Shown here: positions 1-5,353 of the stretch, piece by piece
How the letters are laid out: each line of letters opens with the position of its first letter
Position numbering within the stretch: position 1 is the first letter of the stretch
NCBI GenBank assembly: GCA_903893935.1
Contig: CAITOD010000637.1
Coordinates: 1-6,072 of the forward strand
From: an uncultured Sphingomonadales bacterium
GTDB taxonomy: Bacteria > Pseudomonadota > Alphaproteobacteria > Sphingomonadales > Sphingomonadaceae
Direction: 5' to 3'
Length of the DNA stretch: 6,072 nucleotides
Position numbers and translations under genes: made by a program
Notes under the pieces: generated by a model
Databases searched by the model: none
The model's input: only the letters and a program-made list of their open reading frames with translations
Told to the model about the DNA's origin: nothing

Positions 1-547
1 AGCCGGTGCGGTTGCGCACCACGACCCAGTCCATCTGGCGCCGGGCATCGCGGATGGTCGCCATCGCGCGCTTCTTGCGCGCTTCCCAGATCAGTTCGGC
101 ATAAAACGACAGGCGGCGCACTTTGAAAGTTTCGGCATCGACCTGGCCGATCAGGTCGAAATCGACGAAGCTGTCGTTGAGCGGGGTAACCAGCGTGTCG
201 GCGCGCGTGGCGACATGGCGTGCGAGCACGTCGTCGCGCCCGGGGGTGTCGAACACGATGAAATCGGCCTCGGCAGCCATCGTGTCGATCAGCGCATCGA
301 GCTCTTCGACGCTGTCGCCGCCGTGGACGGCAAAACTTGCGGTCGGCAGTGCGATCTGGCGGCGCCGCGCGGTCTCGGCGCGGTTTTCGAGATAACGGTG
401 CAAAGTCCGCTGCCGCGAGTCGAGATCGATCGCGGCGACGCGCGCGCCCTGATAGGCAAGCGCGATGGCCACGTGGACGGCCGTGGTCGATTTGCCCGTG
501 CCGCCTTTTTCATTGGCAAAGACAATGCGGTGTGGGCCGTTCGACAC
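1..547 (-). CDS. mipZ: MipZ-type division-plane positioning ATPase (ParA/MinD superfamily), 3' end outside window
   Basis: ParA/MinD-family P-loop ATPase that, in Caulobacter, forms a gradient from the ParB-bound poles and inhibits FtsZ assembly so that division occurs at midcell. The visible 182 residues contain a deviant Walker A motif, EKGGTGKST at about residues 13-21, with the signature lysine K14 and the P-loop lysine K19. A Walker A' stretch AAIDLDSRQRT lies near 38-48, a Walker B-like FIVFDTPGRDD near 96-106, and PLNDSFVDFD near 122-131. DLDSRQRT and NDSFVDFD are characteristic of MipZ rather than of plasmid ParA or MinD. The start is a GTG at 547-545; no ATG fits, and a purine-rich GAGAAGGAAGAA lies just upstream on the minus strand as ribosome binding site. 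The gene runs off the left edge, so perhaps a third of the protein is missing. It is divergent from panC. The family call is firm; the function is inferred from homology. Confidence 0.93.
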   Translation of the reverse strand, partial: MSNGPHRIVFANEKGGTGKSTTAVHVAIALAYQGARVAAIDLDSRQRTLHRYLENRAETARRRQIALPTASFAVHGGDSVEELDALIDTMAAEADFIVFDTPGRDDVLARHVATRADTLVTPLNDSFVDFDLIGQVDAETFKVRRLSFYAELIWEARKKRAMATIRDARRQMDWVVVRNRTG

Positions 548-710
548 AGTTTCTTCCTTCTCGGGGGCACGCGCGCAAGCCAGCGCTTGAACGCGATCGG
601 GTGCAGAGCTAGGCCAGAAGGCCTGCCACCCGACCGCATTCGGGTTTGGCCCGTTCGCGGCGTTGACCAGGCAAGGTCACAGCGCGGATGGTAAAGGAGA
701 CACTGCCCCC
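548..710. promoter_or_regulatory. Divergent mipZ/panC intergenic region with two short dyads
   Basis: This 163-bp gap must carry the promoters of both mipZ (leftward) and panC (rightward). Two symmetric elements are visible. AGGCC-AGAA-GGCCT at 611-624 is a perfect 5-bp-arm dyad. TGACC-AGGCAA-GGTCA at 664-679 is a second 5-bp-arm dyad, 31 bp before the panC start. The TTGACC inside the second dyad (663-668) resembles a -35 box, but no convincing -10 follows at the expected spacing, so no promoter is called precisely. Regulatory function of either dyad is inference. Confidence 0.4.
693..700 (+). promoter_or_regulatory. Ribosome binding site of panC
   Basis: AAAGGAGA lies 10 bases before the ATG at 711. 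This is a near-perfect Shine-Dalgarno sequence and decides the panC start: an in-frame ATG at 663 lacks such a site and would add 16 residues that do not look like PanC. Confidence 0.75.
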
Positions 711-1604
711 ATGCAAACCGTCTCGACCCGCGCGGACCTGGGCAAAGCCGTTTCGGCGCTCAAAAGCGGGGGAAAAACCCTGGCGCTGGTCCCGACGATG
801 GGTGCGCTGCACGAAGGCCACATGACGCTGGTGCGCCAGGCGCGCGCGCATGCCGATCGCGTGGCGGTGTCGATTTTCGTCAATCCGCTGCAATTCGGCG
901 CGGGCGAAGATCTCGATGCCTACCCGCGCCGGCTGGCGCAAGACAGCCGCCTGCTGGCCGAGGCCGGGGTCGATCTGCTGTGGACCCCGGGTGTCGCGGA
1001 CATGTACCCCGAAGGGTTTGTCACCACGGTCAGCGTGCCCGGGCTCGATGGCGTGCTGTGCGGGGCGCACCGGCCGGGGCATTTTGACGGCGTGGCGACC
1101 GTGGTGCTCAAACTGTTCAACCAGGTGCGGCCCGATGTCGCGCTGTTTGGCGAAAAGGACTGGCAACAGTTGACCGTGATCCGCCGCATGGCGCGCGATC
1201 TCGATCTGGCGTTCCCAAGTGCCGACGCGATCATCGGCGTGCCCACCGTGCGCGAGCTCGATGGCCTCGCGATGAGCAGCCGCAACCGCTATCTGACGGG
1301 CATCGAGCGCGCGCGCGCGACTGTGCTCAACCGCGCGATGCGCGCTGCGATCGGCGCCATCCTGCATGGCCAGCCGGTCGGCGCGGTGCTTGAAGACTTG
1401 GCAAGCGCGCTGCGCGATGCCGGGTTCGACCGCATCGACTATGCCGAATTGCGCAAATCCGAAACGCTCGAACACCTGGCGCACTGGGATGGCGGCGCGG
1501 CGCGGCTGCTGGTCGCGGCGCATATCGGGCGCACCCGGCTGATCGACAACATGGCGATCGAACCGGCGATGGCGCTGGTGCCCGAAGCGGCGGGCGCGCT
1601 CTGA
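711..1604 (+). CDS. panC: Pantothenate synthetase (pantoate--beta-alanine ligase)
   Basis: Cytoplasmic enzyme of the last step of pantothenate (vitamin B5, coenzyme A precursor) synthesis: ATP-dependent condensation of pantoate with beta-alanine through a pantoyl-adenylate. The 297-residue length is normal for PanC. Family motifs appear in the expected order: PTMGALHEGH at 28-37 (the HIGH-like ATP site with H34 and H37), FVNPLQFG at 56-63, YPR at 71-73, RPGHFDGVATVV at 121-132, GEKDWQQL at 147-154, and MSSRNRYL at 188-195 (the KMSKS-like loop). All key residues seem intact. The start at 711 follows a strong ribosome binding site. The gene is divergent from mipZ and followed after 44 bp by the class II aldolase-type gene on the same strand, so co-transcription is possible. 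panB and panD are not in the window, so pantothenate synthesis genes are dispersed here. Confidence 0.97.
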   Translation: MQTVSTRADLGKAVSALKSGGKTLALVPTMGALHEGHMTLVRQARAHADRVAVSIFVNPLQFGAGEDLDAYPRRLAQDSRLLAEAGVDLLWTPGVADMYPEGFVTTVSVPGLDGVLCGAHRPGHFDGVATVVLKLFNQVRPDVALFGEKDWQQLTVIRRMARDLDLAFPSADAIIGVPTVRELDGLAMSSRNRYLTGIERARATVLNRAMRAAIGAILHGQPVGAVLEDLASALRDAGFDRIDYAELRKSETLEHLAHWDGGAARLLVAAHIGRTRLIDNMAIEPAMALVPEAAGAL

Positions 1605-1648
1605 TACTTGCAATACGGGCTGAATTCATAAGACGGGAGAGACGTGCG

Positions 1649-2416
1649 ATGGCGACCCAGATCAAACCCAATATCGCGTGCAGCGATGCCGAATGGCATG
1701 CGCGGCAGGAACTGGCCGCGTGCTACCGCATCTTCGACCTGCTCGGCTGGTCCGAATCGGTCTATAATCACATCTCGGTCAAAGTGCCCGACGAAGACCA
1801 CGCGTTTCTGATCAATCCCTACGGTCTGCTTTACAGCGAAGTGACCGCCAGCAATCTGGTCAAGATCGATATCGATGGCAACACGCTCGGATCGAGCCAA
1901 TACCCGGTGAACAAGGCGGGCTTTACCCAGCATGCCTATTTCCACCGCCATCTGCCGTGGGCGCATGCGATCTGCCACGTGCACACCACCGCAACGATGG
2001 CGGTGTGCAGCCTCGCCGAAGGGCTGCTGCCGATCAATTTCTACGCGTGCAATTTCATCGGCCGGCTCGCCTATCACGATTTCGAAGGCGTGACGGTGCG
2101 CGCCGAAGAAGGCGAGCGGTTGCTGGCCAATCTGGGTGACAAGAATATCCTGATGCTGCGCAACCACGGCCCGGTGGTCTTGGCGCCGACGCTGCCGTCG
2201 ATGTTCCTGCAGATGTGGGCGCTGCAACGCGCCTGCGAAATTCAGCTGGCCACGCTGTCGATGGGCCAGCCGGCGATTCGCATTGCCGATGATGTGGTCG
2301 CGGTGCACCAGCGCGACTTGCGCGAGGTGGCAGTGCCAGGCACCAAGCCGGGCGAAACCGATTTCGCTGCCTGGGTGCGCCGGATCGACCAGATCGACCG
2401 CAGCTGGCGCGACTGA
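1649..2416 (+). CDS. Class II aldolase/adducin N-terminal domain protein
   Basis: A 255-residue protein consisting almost wholly of the class II aldolase/adducin fold (about residues 15-235). Related enzymes are zinc-dependent aldolases and epimerases such as fuculose-phosphate aldolase and ribulose-phosphate epimerase. Putative metal ligands are present: the HVH pair H110/H112 (in AICHVHTTATMAV) and H173 in RNHGPV. INPYGLLYSEVTASNLVKID at 55-74 matches the substrate/phosphate-loop region. By my alignment to E. coli FucA, the catalytic glutamate (E73 there, in SSEW) corresponds to K89 in PVNKAGF. This PVN-x-AGF variant is what I know from the large uncharacterised adducin-like branch, so the protein may not be a classical aldolase. 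The ATG at 1649 is preceded by GGGAGAG. It sits 44 bp after panC and 11 bp before the iron-sulfur gene, suggesting an operon. The substrate is unknown. Confidence 0.9.
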   Translation: MATQIKPNIACSDAEWHARQELAACYRIFDLLGWSESVYNHISVKVPDEDHAFLINPYGLLYSEVTASNLVKIDIDGNTLGSSQYPVNKAGFTQHAYFHRHLPWAHAICHVHTTATMAVCSLAEGLLPINFYACNFIGRLAYHDFEGVTVRAEEGERLLANLGDKNILMLRNHGPVVLAPTLPSMFLQMWALQRACEIQLATLSMGQPAIRIADDVVAVHQRDLREVAVPGTKPGETDFAAWVRRIDQIDRSWRD

Positions 2417-2427
2417 GCCACGACACG

Positions 2428-2937
2428 ATGGCGCGTCTGGTGGTCAACAATCAGCCGGTGGAATTCCGGCTCGAGGCGGAAGTGCCGCTGCTGTGGGCCT
2501 TGCGCGATGCGGCCAATCTGACGGGCACCAAATATGGCTGCGGCACCGGCGAATGCGGCGCCTGCATGGTGATTGTCGATGGCCAGGCCATGCCCAGCTG
2601 CACGCTGTCGCTGGGCGAGGCCGAAGGCCGCAGCGTGACCACCATCGAGGGGCTGTCGCCCGATCGCAACCACCCGGTGCAGCAGGCGTTTGTCGCCGAA
2701 CAGGCGATCCAGTGCGGGTTCTGCACCCCCGGGCTGGTGATGGCGGCGGCTGCCTTGCTCGCGCGCAACACCAATCCGACCGAGGCCGATGTGATCGCGG
2801 CGATCACCAATATCTGCCGCTGCGGCGTCGAACCGCGGCTGGTGCGCACAATCCAGCGCGCCGGGCGCGTGATGCGCGGCGAAGAACAGGGCATTCGCGT
2901 GCCGGCACCGGCAACCGCGACGACACCCGGGCTTTAG
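2428..2937 (+). CDS. (2Fe-2S)-binding protein, xanthine dehydrogenase small-subunit/isoquinoline oxidoreductase alpha-like
   Basis: Electron-transfer subunit of the molybdenum hydroxylase type (CoxS, IorA, XdhC-like small subunits), carrying two [2Fe-2S] clusters. The N-terminal plant-ferredoxin-like domain has C38, C43, C46 and C58 (in YGCGTGECGACM and PSCTLS). The C-terminal helical domain has C96 and C99 in QCGFCTPG, and C130 and C132 in NICRCG. All eight cluster cysteines are present, so the protein looks functional. Its 169 residues exceed the usual 150-160 by a loose, Pro/Ala/Thr-rich tail after about residue 150. The ATG at 2428 is 11 bp after the aldolase-type gene and has only a weak ribosome binding site, consistent with translational coupling. 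Normally a large molybdopterin-binding subunit gene follows; here the next ORF is a tiny one on the opposite strand, so the partner must be elsewhere or lost. The substrate is unknown. Confidence 0.93.
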   Translation: MARLVVNNQPVEFRLEAEVPLLWALRDAANLTGTKYGCGTGECGACMVIVDGQAMPSCTLSLGEAEGRSVTTIEGLSPDRNHPVQQAFVAEQAIQCGFCTPGLVMAAAALLARNTNPTEADVIAAITNICRCGVEPRLVRTIQRAGRVMRGEEQGIRVPAPATATTPGL

Positions 2938-3047
2938 AAGGGCAGGAAACGACCTGCGGCGATCAGCGCGGTGGCGCAGCCCGATACCACCGCAAAGCGC
3001 AGCGCTTCTTCGATCATCACGGCGGGGCGGCGCAAAGTCTTGGTCAT
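2934..3047 (-). CDS. Small hypothetical protein, 37 residues, single hydrophobic segment
   Basis: A short complete ORF from ATG (3047-3045) to TAA (2936-2934). The predicted peptide begins MTKTLRRPAVMIEEALRF, with a basic N-terminus followed by a hydrophobic stretch from about residue 16 to 37 (FAVVSGCATALIAAGRFLPF), long enough for one membrane segment. It fills the gap after the iron-sulfur gene exactly: its stop overlaps that gene's TAG by four bases in a convergent arrangement. No good Shine-Dalgarno is visible before the ATG, only GCGGGG close by. I do not recognise a named family. The basic start, hydrophobic tail and neat packing favour a real small membrane-associated protein, but a chance ORF cannot be excluded at this size. 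Confidence 0.5.
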   Translation of the reverse strand: MTKTLRRPAVMIEEALRFAVVSGCATALIAAGRFLPF

Positions 3048-3283
3048 GCCCCGCGTATGCGCGCCAAGAGGTTAAGGAGTGGTAAATAGACTTCGATTGG
3101 CACGCAATCCACCCCACCTCCGTTCGTGCTGAGCCTGTCGAAGCATGCGCGAAACGTTTTGTCCCGGGCGGTATTCAAGGGTGCGGGGCCGGAATTTGCG
3201 CGCCTGCTTCGACAAGCTCAGCACGAACGGGCGGTGGGGGTGGGAAGGAGGTGAGGGGATTGGGTCGGGGAAGGCGGAGAGCC
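3048..3283. other. Intergenic region between the 37-residue ORF and the M14 peptidase gene
   Basis: This 236-bp stretch holds no convincing gene. It lies upstream of the small minus-strand ORF and downstream of the minus-strand peptidase gene. Its main content is the long inverted repeat at 3112-3239. The part from 3048 to 3111 is locally AT-richer (around 3070-3100) and could hold a minus-strand promoter for the small ORF, but I cannot point to clear -35 and -10 boxes. Confidence 0.6.
3112..3239. repeat. Long imperfect inverted repeat of the sphingomonad GTTCGTGCTGAGC...TCGAAGC type
   Basis: Left arm 3112-3154 and right arm 3196-3239 are inverted copies. Pairing blocks are 7 bp (3112-3118), 15 bp (3120-3134 with 3216-3230), 10 bp (3136-3145 with 3205-3214), 5 bp and 2 bp, separated by single mismatches (3135/3215, 3146/3204, 3152/3198) and one small 1x2 internal loop. 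The unpaired centre is 3155-3195, 41 bases. The core CGTTCGTGCTGAGC, then TGTCGAAGCA, is a sequence I know as dispersed in many copies in sphingomonad genomes, usually between genes. Placed just after the peptidase stop codon, the transcript could fold into a strong hairpin that stops or protects the 3' end of the peptidase mRNA; that role is inference. Confidence 0.85.
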
Positions 3284-3285
3284 TT
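3271..3285 (-). terminator. Weak hairpin at the 3' end of the M14 peptidase gene
   Basis: AAGGC-GGAGA-GCCTT is a 5-bp stem with a 5-base loop, overlapping the first two plus-strand bases of the peptidase stop codon. No T-run follows on the minus strand, so it is at best a weak or auxiliary terminator. The larger inverted repeat further downstream is a better candidate. Confidence 0.2.
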
Positions 3286-4420
3286 ACCCCTGTAGCCATT
3301 CGTGCAGCGATTCCATGCAGGCGCGCGCGAGCAGCGCCGAGCGTTCGGGGCTCCAGCCTTGCGCGGGGTCGGGCAAGTCGTCGTTGTCCTTGAACGGCAT
3401 TTCCAGCGTCATTGCCACCGCGCCATAGCGTTCTGCGACCTGGTTGGTCGACATGGTCAGGTTGGCGCTGCCGGGGCGGGCTTCGGGATAGCCGCGGCGG
3501 GTCTGGAAATCGGGCGTGCGGCGTTCGAGGATCGCGCGATAGCGGCGATAAGCCGCGCCCTGCTCCTCGCGCCACGACGGAATGCCTTCGAACCCGGCGA
3601 GGAACACGTGCGGGATCGCTTCGTCGCCGTGAACGTCGATGGCGAAATCGACGCCGGTTGCGTCCATCGCGCTGCGGATCGCCAGCACTTCGGGCGAACG
3701 CTCGGGGCTCGGCGCGTGCCATTCGCGGTTGAGATTGACCCCGGCGGCATTGGTGCGCAGATGCCCGCGCACCGATCCGTCGGGATTGGCATTGGGCACC
3801 AGATGAAAGGTGCAGGCCTGACGCAAAGCGCGGCCATGCGGATCGGCCGGGTCGGTCAGCAGCGCAAGCGCGCCTTCCATCCACCATTCGGCCATCGTTT
3901 CGCCGGGGTGCTGGCGGGCATAGAGCCACACGGTGCGCGGGCCTTCGCCAAGTGTCAGGCAATCGATCGAGCGGCCTTCGAGGCTGTGGCCAAGCACGCG
4001 ATGGACCACGCCCGGCTGCAGCGCGCTGCGCGCGACGAGGTCCTGATGGCGCTCCCACGAATAGGGCGCGAAATAGGCAAACCAGCCCATATCGCCCGCC
4101 GGGCGATGGCGGATAATCAGCGTGCCGCCTTCGAGCGCGGGATCGTATTCGGTCTCGGCGCGGCCCCAGAACCGGCGGTCTTCGCTGTATGCCGCGCGAT
4201 AATTCTGCCATCCGCCGGGATAGGCAGCCGAAGCGAGCCCGGTCAGCCGCAGTTCGATCGCGCGCCCGGCGGCGCCGGCGACGCGGAAATGGAACCATTG
4301 AAAGAATTGCGAATGCGCATCGCGGCGGATCGCAAGGCGCGCCACGGTGCCGTCGATCGACAGGACTTCGATATTGCCGCTGTCAAAGGCGGCGTCGATC
4401 ACAAGGGGCGTCTGGGTCAT
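3284..4420 (-). CDS. M14-family zinc carboxypeptidase, cytosolic (CCP/Nna1-like) type
   Basis: A 378-residue metallopeptidase of the M14 carboxypeptidase clan, closest in layout to cytosolic carboxypeptidases. Residues 1 to about 130 form the beta-rich N-terminal domain typical of CCPs (QWFHFRV at 41-47, [12 protein letters not shown] at 114-125). The catalytic domain follows. Zinc ligands are H171 and E174 in RQHPGET and H264 in DVHGDE. NANPDG (210-215) and NLNREW (229-234) supply substrate-binding Asn/Arg, and the catalytic glutamate is E340 in TLEMPFKDN. The active site therefore looks complete. There is no signal peptide, so it should act in the cytoplasm. Eukaryotic relatives trim glutamates from tubulin tails; the substrate of the bacterial enzymes is, as far as I know, unestablished. 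It lies 41 bp downstream of a secreted-protein gene, with a GC-rich hairpin between and no clear ribosome binding site before the ATG. Confidence 0.93.
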   Translation of the reverse strand: MTQTPLVIDAAFDSGNIEVLSIDGTVARLAIRRDAHSQFFQWFHFRVAGAAGRAIELRLTGLASAAYPGGWQNYRAAYSEDRRFWGRAETEYDPALEGGTLIIRHRPAGDMGWFAYFAPYSWERHQDLVARSALQPGVVHRVLGHSLEGRSIDCLTLGEGPRTVWLYARQHPGETMAEWWMEGALALLTDPADPHGRALRQACTFHLVPNANPDGSVRGHLRTNAAGVNLNREWHAPSPERSPEVLAIRSAMDATGVDFAIDVHGDEAIPHVFLAGFEGIPSWREEQGAAYRRYRAILERRTPDFQTRRGYPEARPGSANLTMSTNQVAERYGAVAMTLEMPFKDNDDLPDPAQGWSPERSALLARACMESLHEWLQG

Positions 4421-4432
4421 CGCAGCGTGATA

Positions 4433-4449
4433 GCCGGGCGCGGCCCGGC
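4433..4449 (-). promoter_or_regulatory. GC-rich hairpin between the secreted-protein gene and the M14 peptidase gene
   Basis: GCCGGGC-GCG-GCCCGGC is a perfect 7-bp stem with a 3-base loop, in the 41-bp gap between the two minus-strand genes and 12 bases before the peptidase ATG. No T-run follows on the minus strand, so it does not look like an intrinsic terminator. It could limit translation of the peptidase, act as an mRNA processing or stability element, or simply reflect high GC. Confidence 0.35.
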
Positions 4450-4461
4450 GCGAAAGAGCGC

Positions 4462-5220
4462 TTACTCGCCGCTGCCTTGCGGCGGGCCGAGCGGATCGAC
4501 ACCGGGCACGGCTTGCACCACTTTGCCTTCGGGGAACCGCGCGAACAGCGCCTTGGCCAGCCGGTTTGCCAGAGGCGTGTCGTCATAGCCGCTGTCGGTC
4601 ATGCGCGACTGGCCTTGCGCATAGCCTTCCCACAGCACGCGATGGCTGGCGCGGTCGCGGATGCGCACATCGATGCGCGTCGCCACGATGGCCTTGCGCG
4701 GTTTGGACAAATCGACCGCGATGGCCAGCGCAAACCCCGATCCACGGTTGCTCACCCCCACGCTGGCCGCACCGCTGACCGGCTTGTGCGGGGCTTCTTC
4801 GGGCACCACAATATCGTGGCTGACCGCAATTTCGACCAGCTGCGCGGGATCGGCGGCATTGGCGATATCGTAGCCTTTGCCGGCAAGCTGATCGATCACC
4901 GCGGCTTCGTAGACGGGCAGCTTGTCGTCGGGGGCGGGGTTGAGCTCGGTGCCCAGCATTGGGACTTCGCGCGCTTGGACTTCGCGCGGGGGTGCAGGTG
5001 CGGCGCTCACCACGATCCGGCCTTTGCCCAGCCGGTCGCCGGCATCGCCCGCGCGAAAAGTCTCGACATCGATCTGCCGCGAAGGTTCGGCATTGCCTTG
5101 CGTCGCGACCCGGTCGTCGCCGCCGCGCGGCCACCCGTCGCCCCAGCCGCGCTGCGCAAAGGCGGGTGTCGCGGCCACCAGCAGCGACAGGATCAACGGC
5201 GTGACGGGCAAACGGGTCAT
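4462..5220 (-). CDS. Secreted/periplasmic DUF4136-like protein of unknown function
   Basis: A 252-residue protein with a clear Sec signal peptide: basic MTR start, hydrophobic core [10 protein letters not shown], and an AFA cleavage site before Q23. No cysteine follows the site, so it is not a lipoprotein. Residues 23-90 are Gly/Pro/Asp-rich and probably disordered. From about 95 to 235 the pattern resembles DUF4136-type envelope proteins: a [15 protein letters not shown] helix, a strand LVEIAVSH, paired strands around [21 protein letters not shown], and a closing helix [14 protein letters not shown]. This assignment rests on pattern only. The start ATG at 5220 has AAGGGA about 11 bases upstream. 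The gene is first in a probable two-gene unit with the M14 peptidase (41-bp gap) and is divergent from galE. A 15-bp tandem near-duplication encodes PREVQAREV around 4962-4988. Confidence 0.8.
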   Translation of the reverse strand: MTRLPVTPLILSLLVAATPAFAQRGWGDGWPRGGDDRVATQGNAEPSRQIDVETFRAGDAGDRLGKGRIVVSAAPAPPREVQAREVPMLGTELNPAPDDKLPVYEAAVIDQLAGKGYDIANAADPAQLVEIAVSHDIVVPEEAPHKPVSGAASVGVSNRGSGFALAIAVDLSKPRKAIVATRIDVRIRDRASHRVLWEGYAQGQSRMTDSGYDDTPLANRLAKALFARFPEGKVVQAVPGVDPLGPPQGSGE

Positions 5221-5353
5221 TGAGCAGCAATCCCTTTATGTCATCGCGCTGTAGGCGCGGTATTGTCTTACGACAACGGATGCTTAGGGGTGTCTGAACC
5301 GGGCAGCGGCCAGCGGTGCCAGGCGCCGGGCCAATCGAGGGGCAACACACGCG
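5221..5353. promoter_or_regulatory. Divergent intergenic region between the secreted-protein gene and galE
   Basis: This 133-bp gap must hold promoters for both directions. It contains the perfect dyad at 5263-5276. Going leftward on the minus strand, TTGTCG (5276-5271) followed 17 bases later by TACAGC could be a weak -35/-10 pair for the secreted-protein gene, overlapping the dyad. For galE, GAGGGG at 5337-5342, 11 bases before the ATG, is a plausible ribosome binding site. All promoter assignments here are tentative. Confidence 0.4.
5263..5276. promoter_or_regulatory. Perfect 14-bp dyad TTGTC-TTAC-GACAA, possible operator
   Basis: The two 5-base arms are exact reverse complements around a 4-base centre, in an AT-richer spot of an otherwise GC-rich gap between divergent genes. 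It lies 43 bp before the secreted-protein start and 77 bp before galE, and overlaps a possible minus-strand -35 box. That is the position expected of a repressor site, but I do not recognise the motif of a particular regulator. Confidence 0.35.

Noticed and set aside
1307..1319. A 13-base alternating GC run that could form Z-DNA
   Set aside because: It lies inside panC and encodes ordinary residues (ERARAT); such runs are expected at this GC content.
609..1613. A minus-strand open frame of 334 codons antisense to panC
   Set aside because: panC on the plus strand has every family motif; the antisense product is low-complexity (Arg, His, Gln rich), typical of a codon-bias shadow.
1605..1648. 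Possible separate promoter for the aldolase-type gene in the AT-richer 44-bp gap after panC (TTGCAA, CATAAG)
   Set aside because: The two hexamers are only 13 bases apart, too close for a standard promoter, and the gap is short enough for read-through from panC.
3064..3090. TTAACC on the minus strand upstream of the small ORF as a CtrA half-site, and a plus-strand AAGGAG as a ribosome binding site
   Set aside because: The CtrA site needs a fuller match or a second TTAA half at the right spacing, which is absent; no plus-strand reading frame of useful length follows the AAGGAG.
3145..3393. A plus-strand ORF of 82 codons starting inside the inverted repeat
   Set aside because: It consists of the repeat arm, its loop and antisense of the peptidase 3' end; no ribosome binding site and no protein-like composition.
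3072..4298. A 408-codon minus-strand frame overlapping the M14 peptidase in another frame and extending through the inverted repeat
   Set aside because: The product is extremely Arg/Pro-rich and has no domain, while the peptidase frame holds all zinc and catalytic residues.
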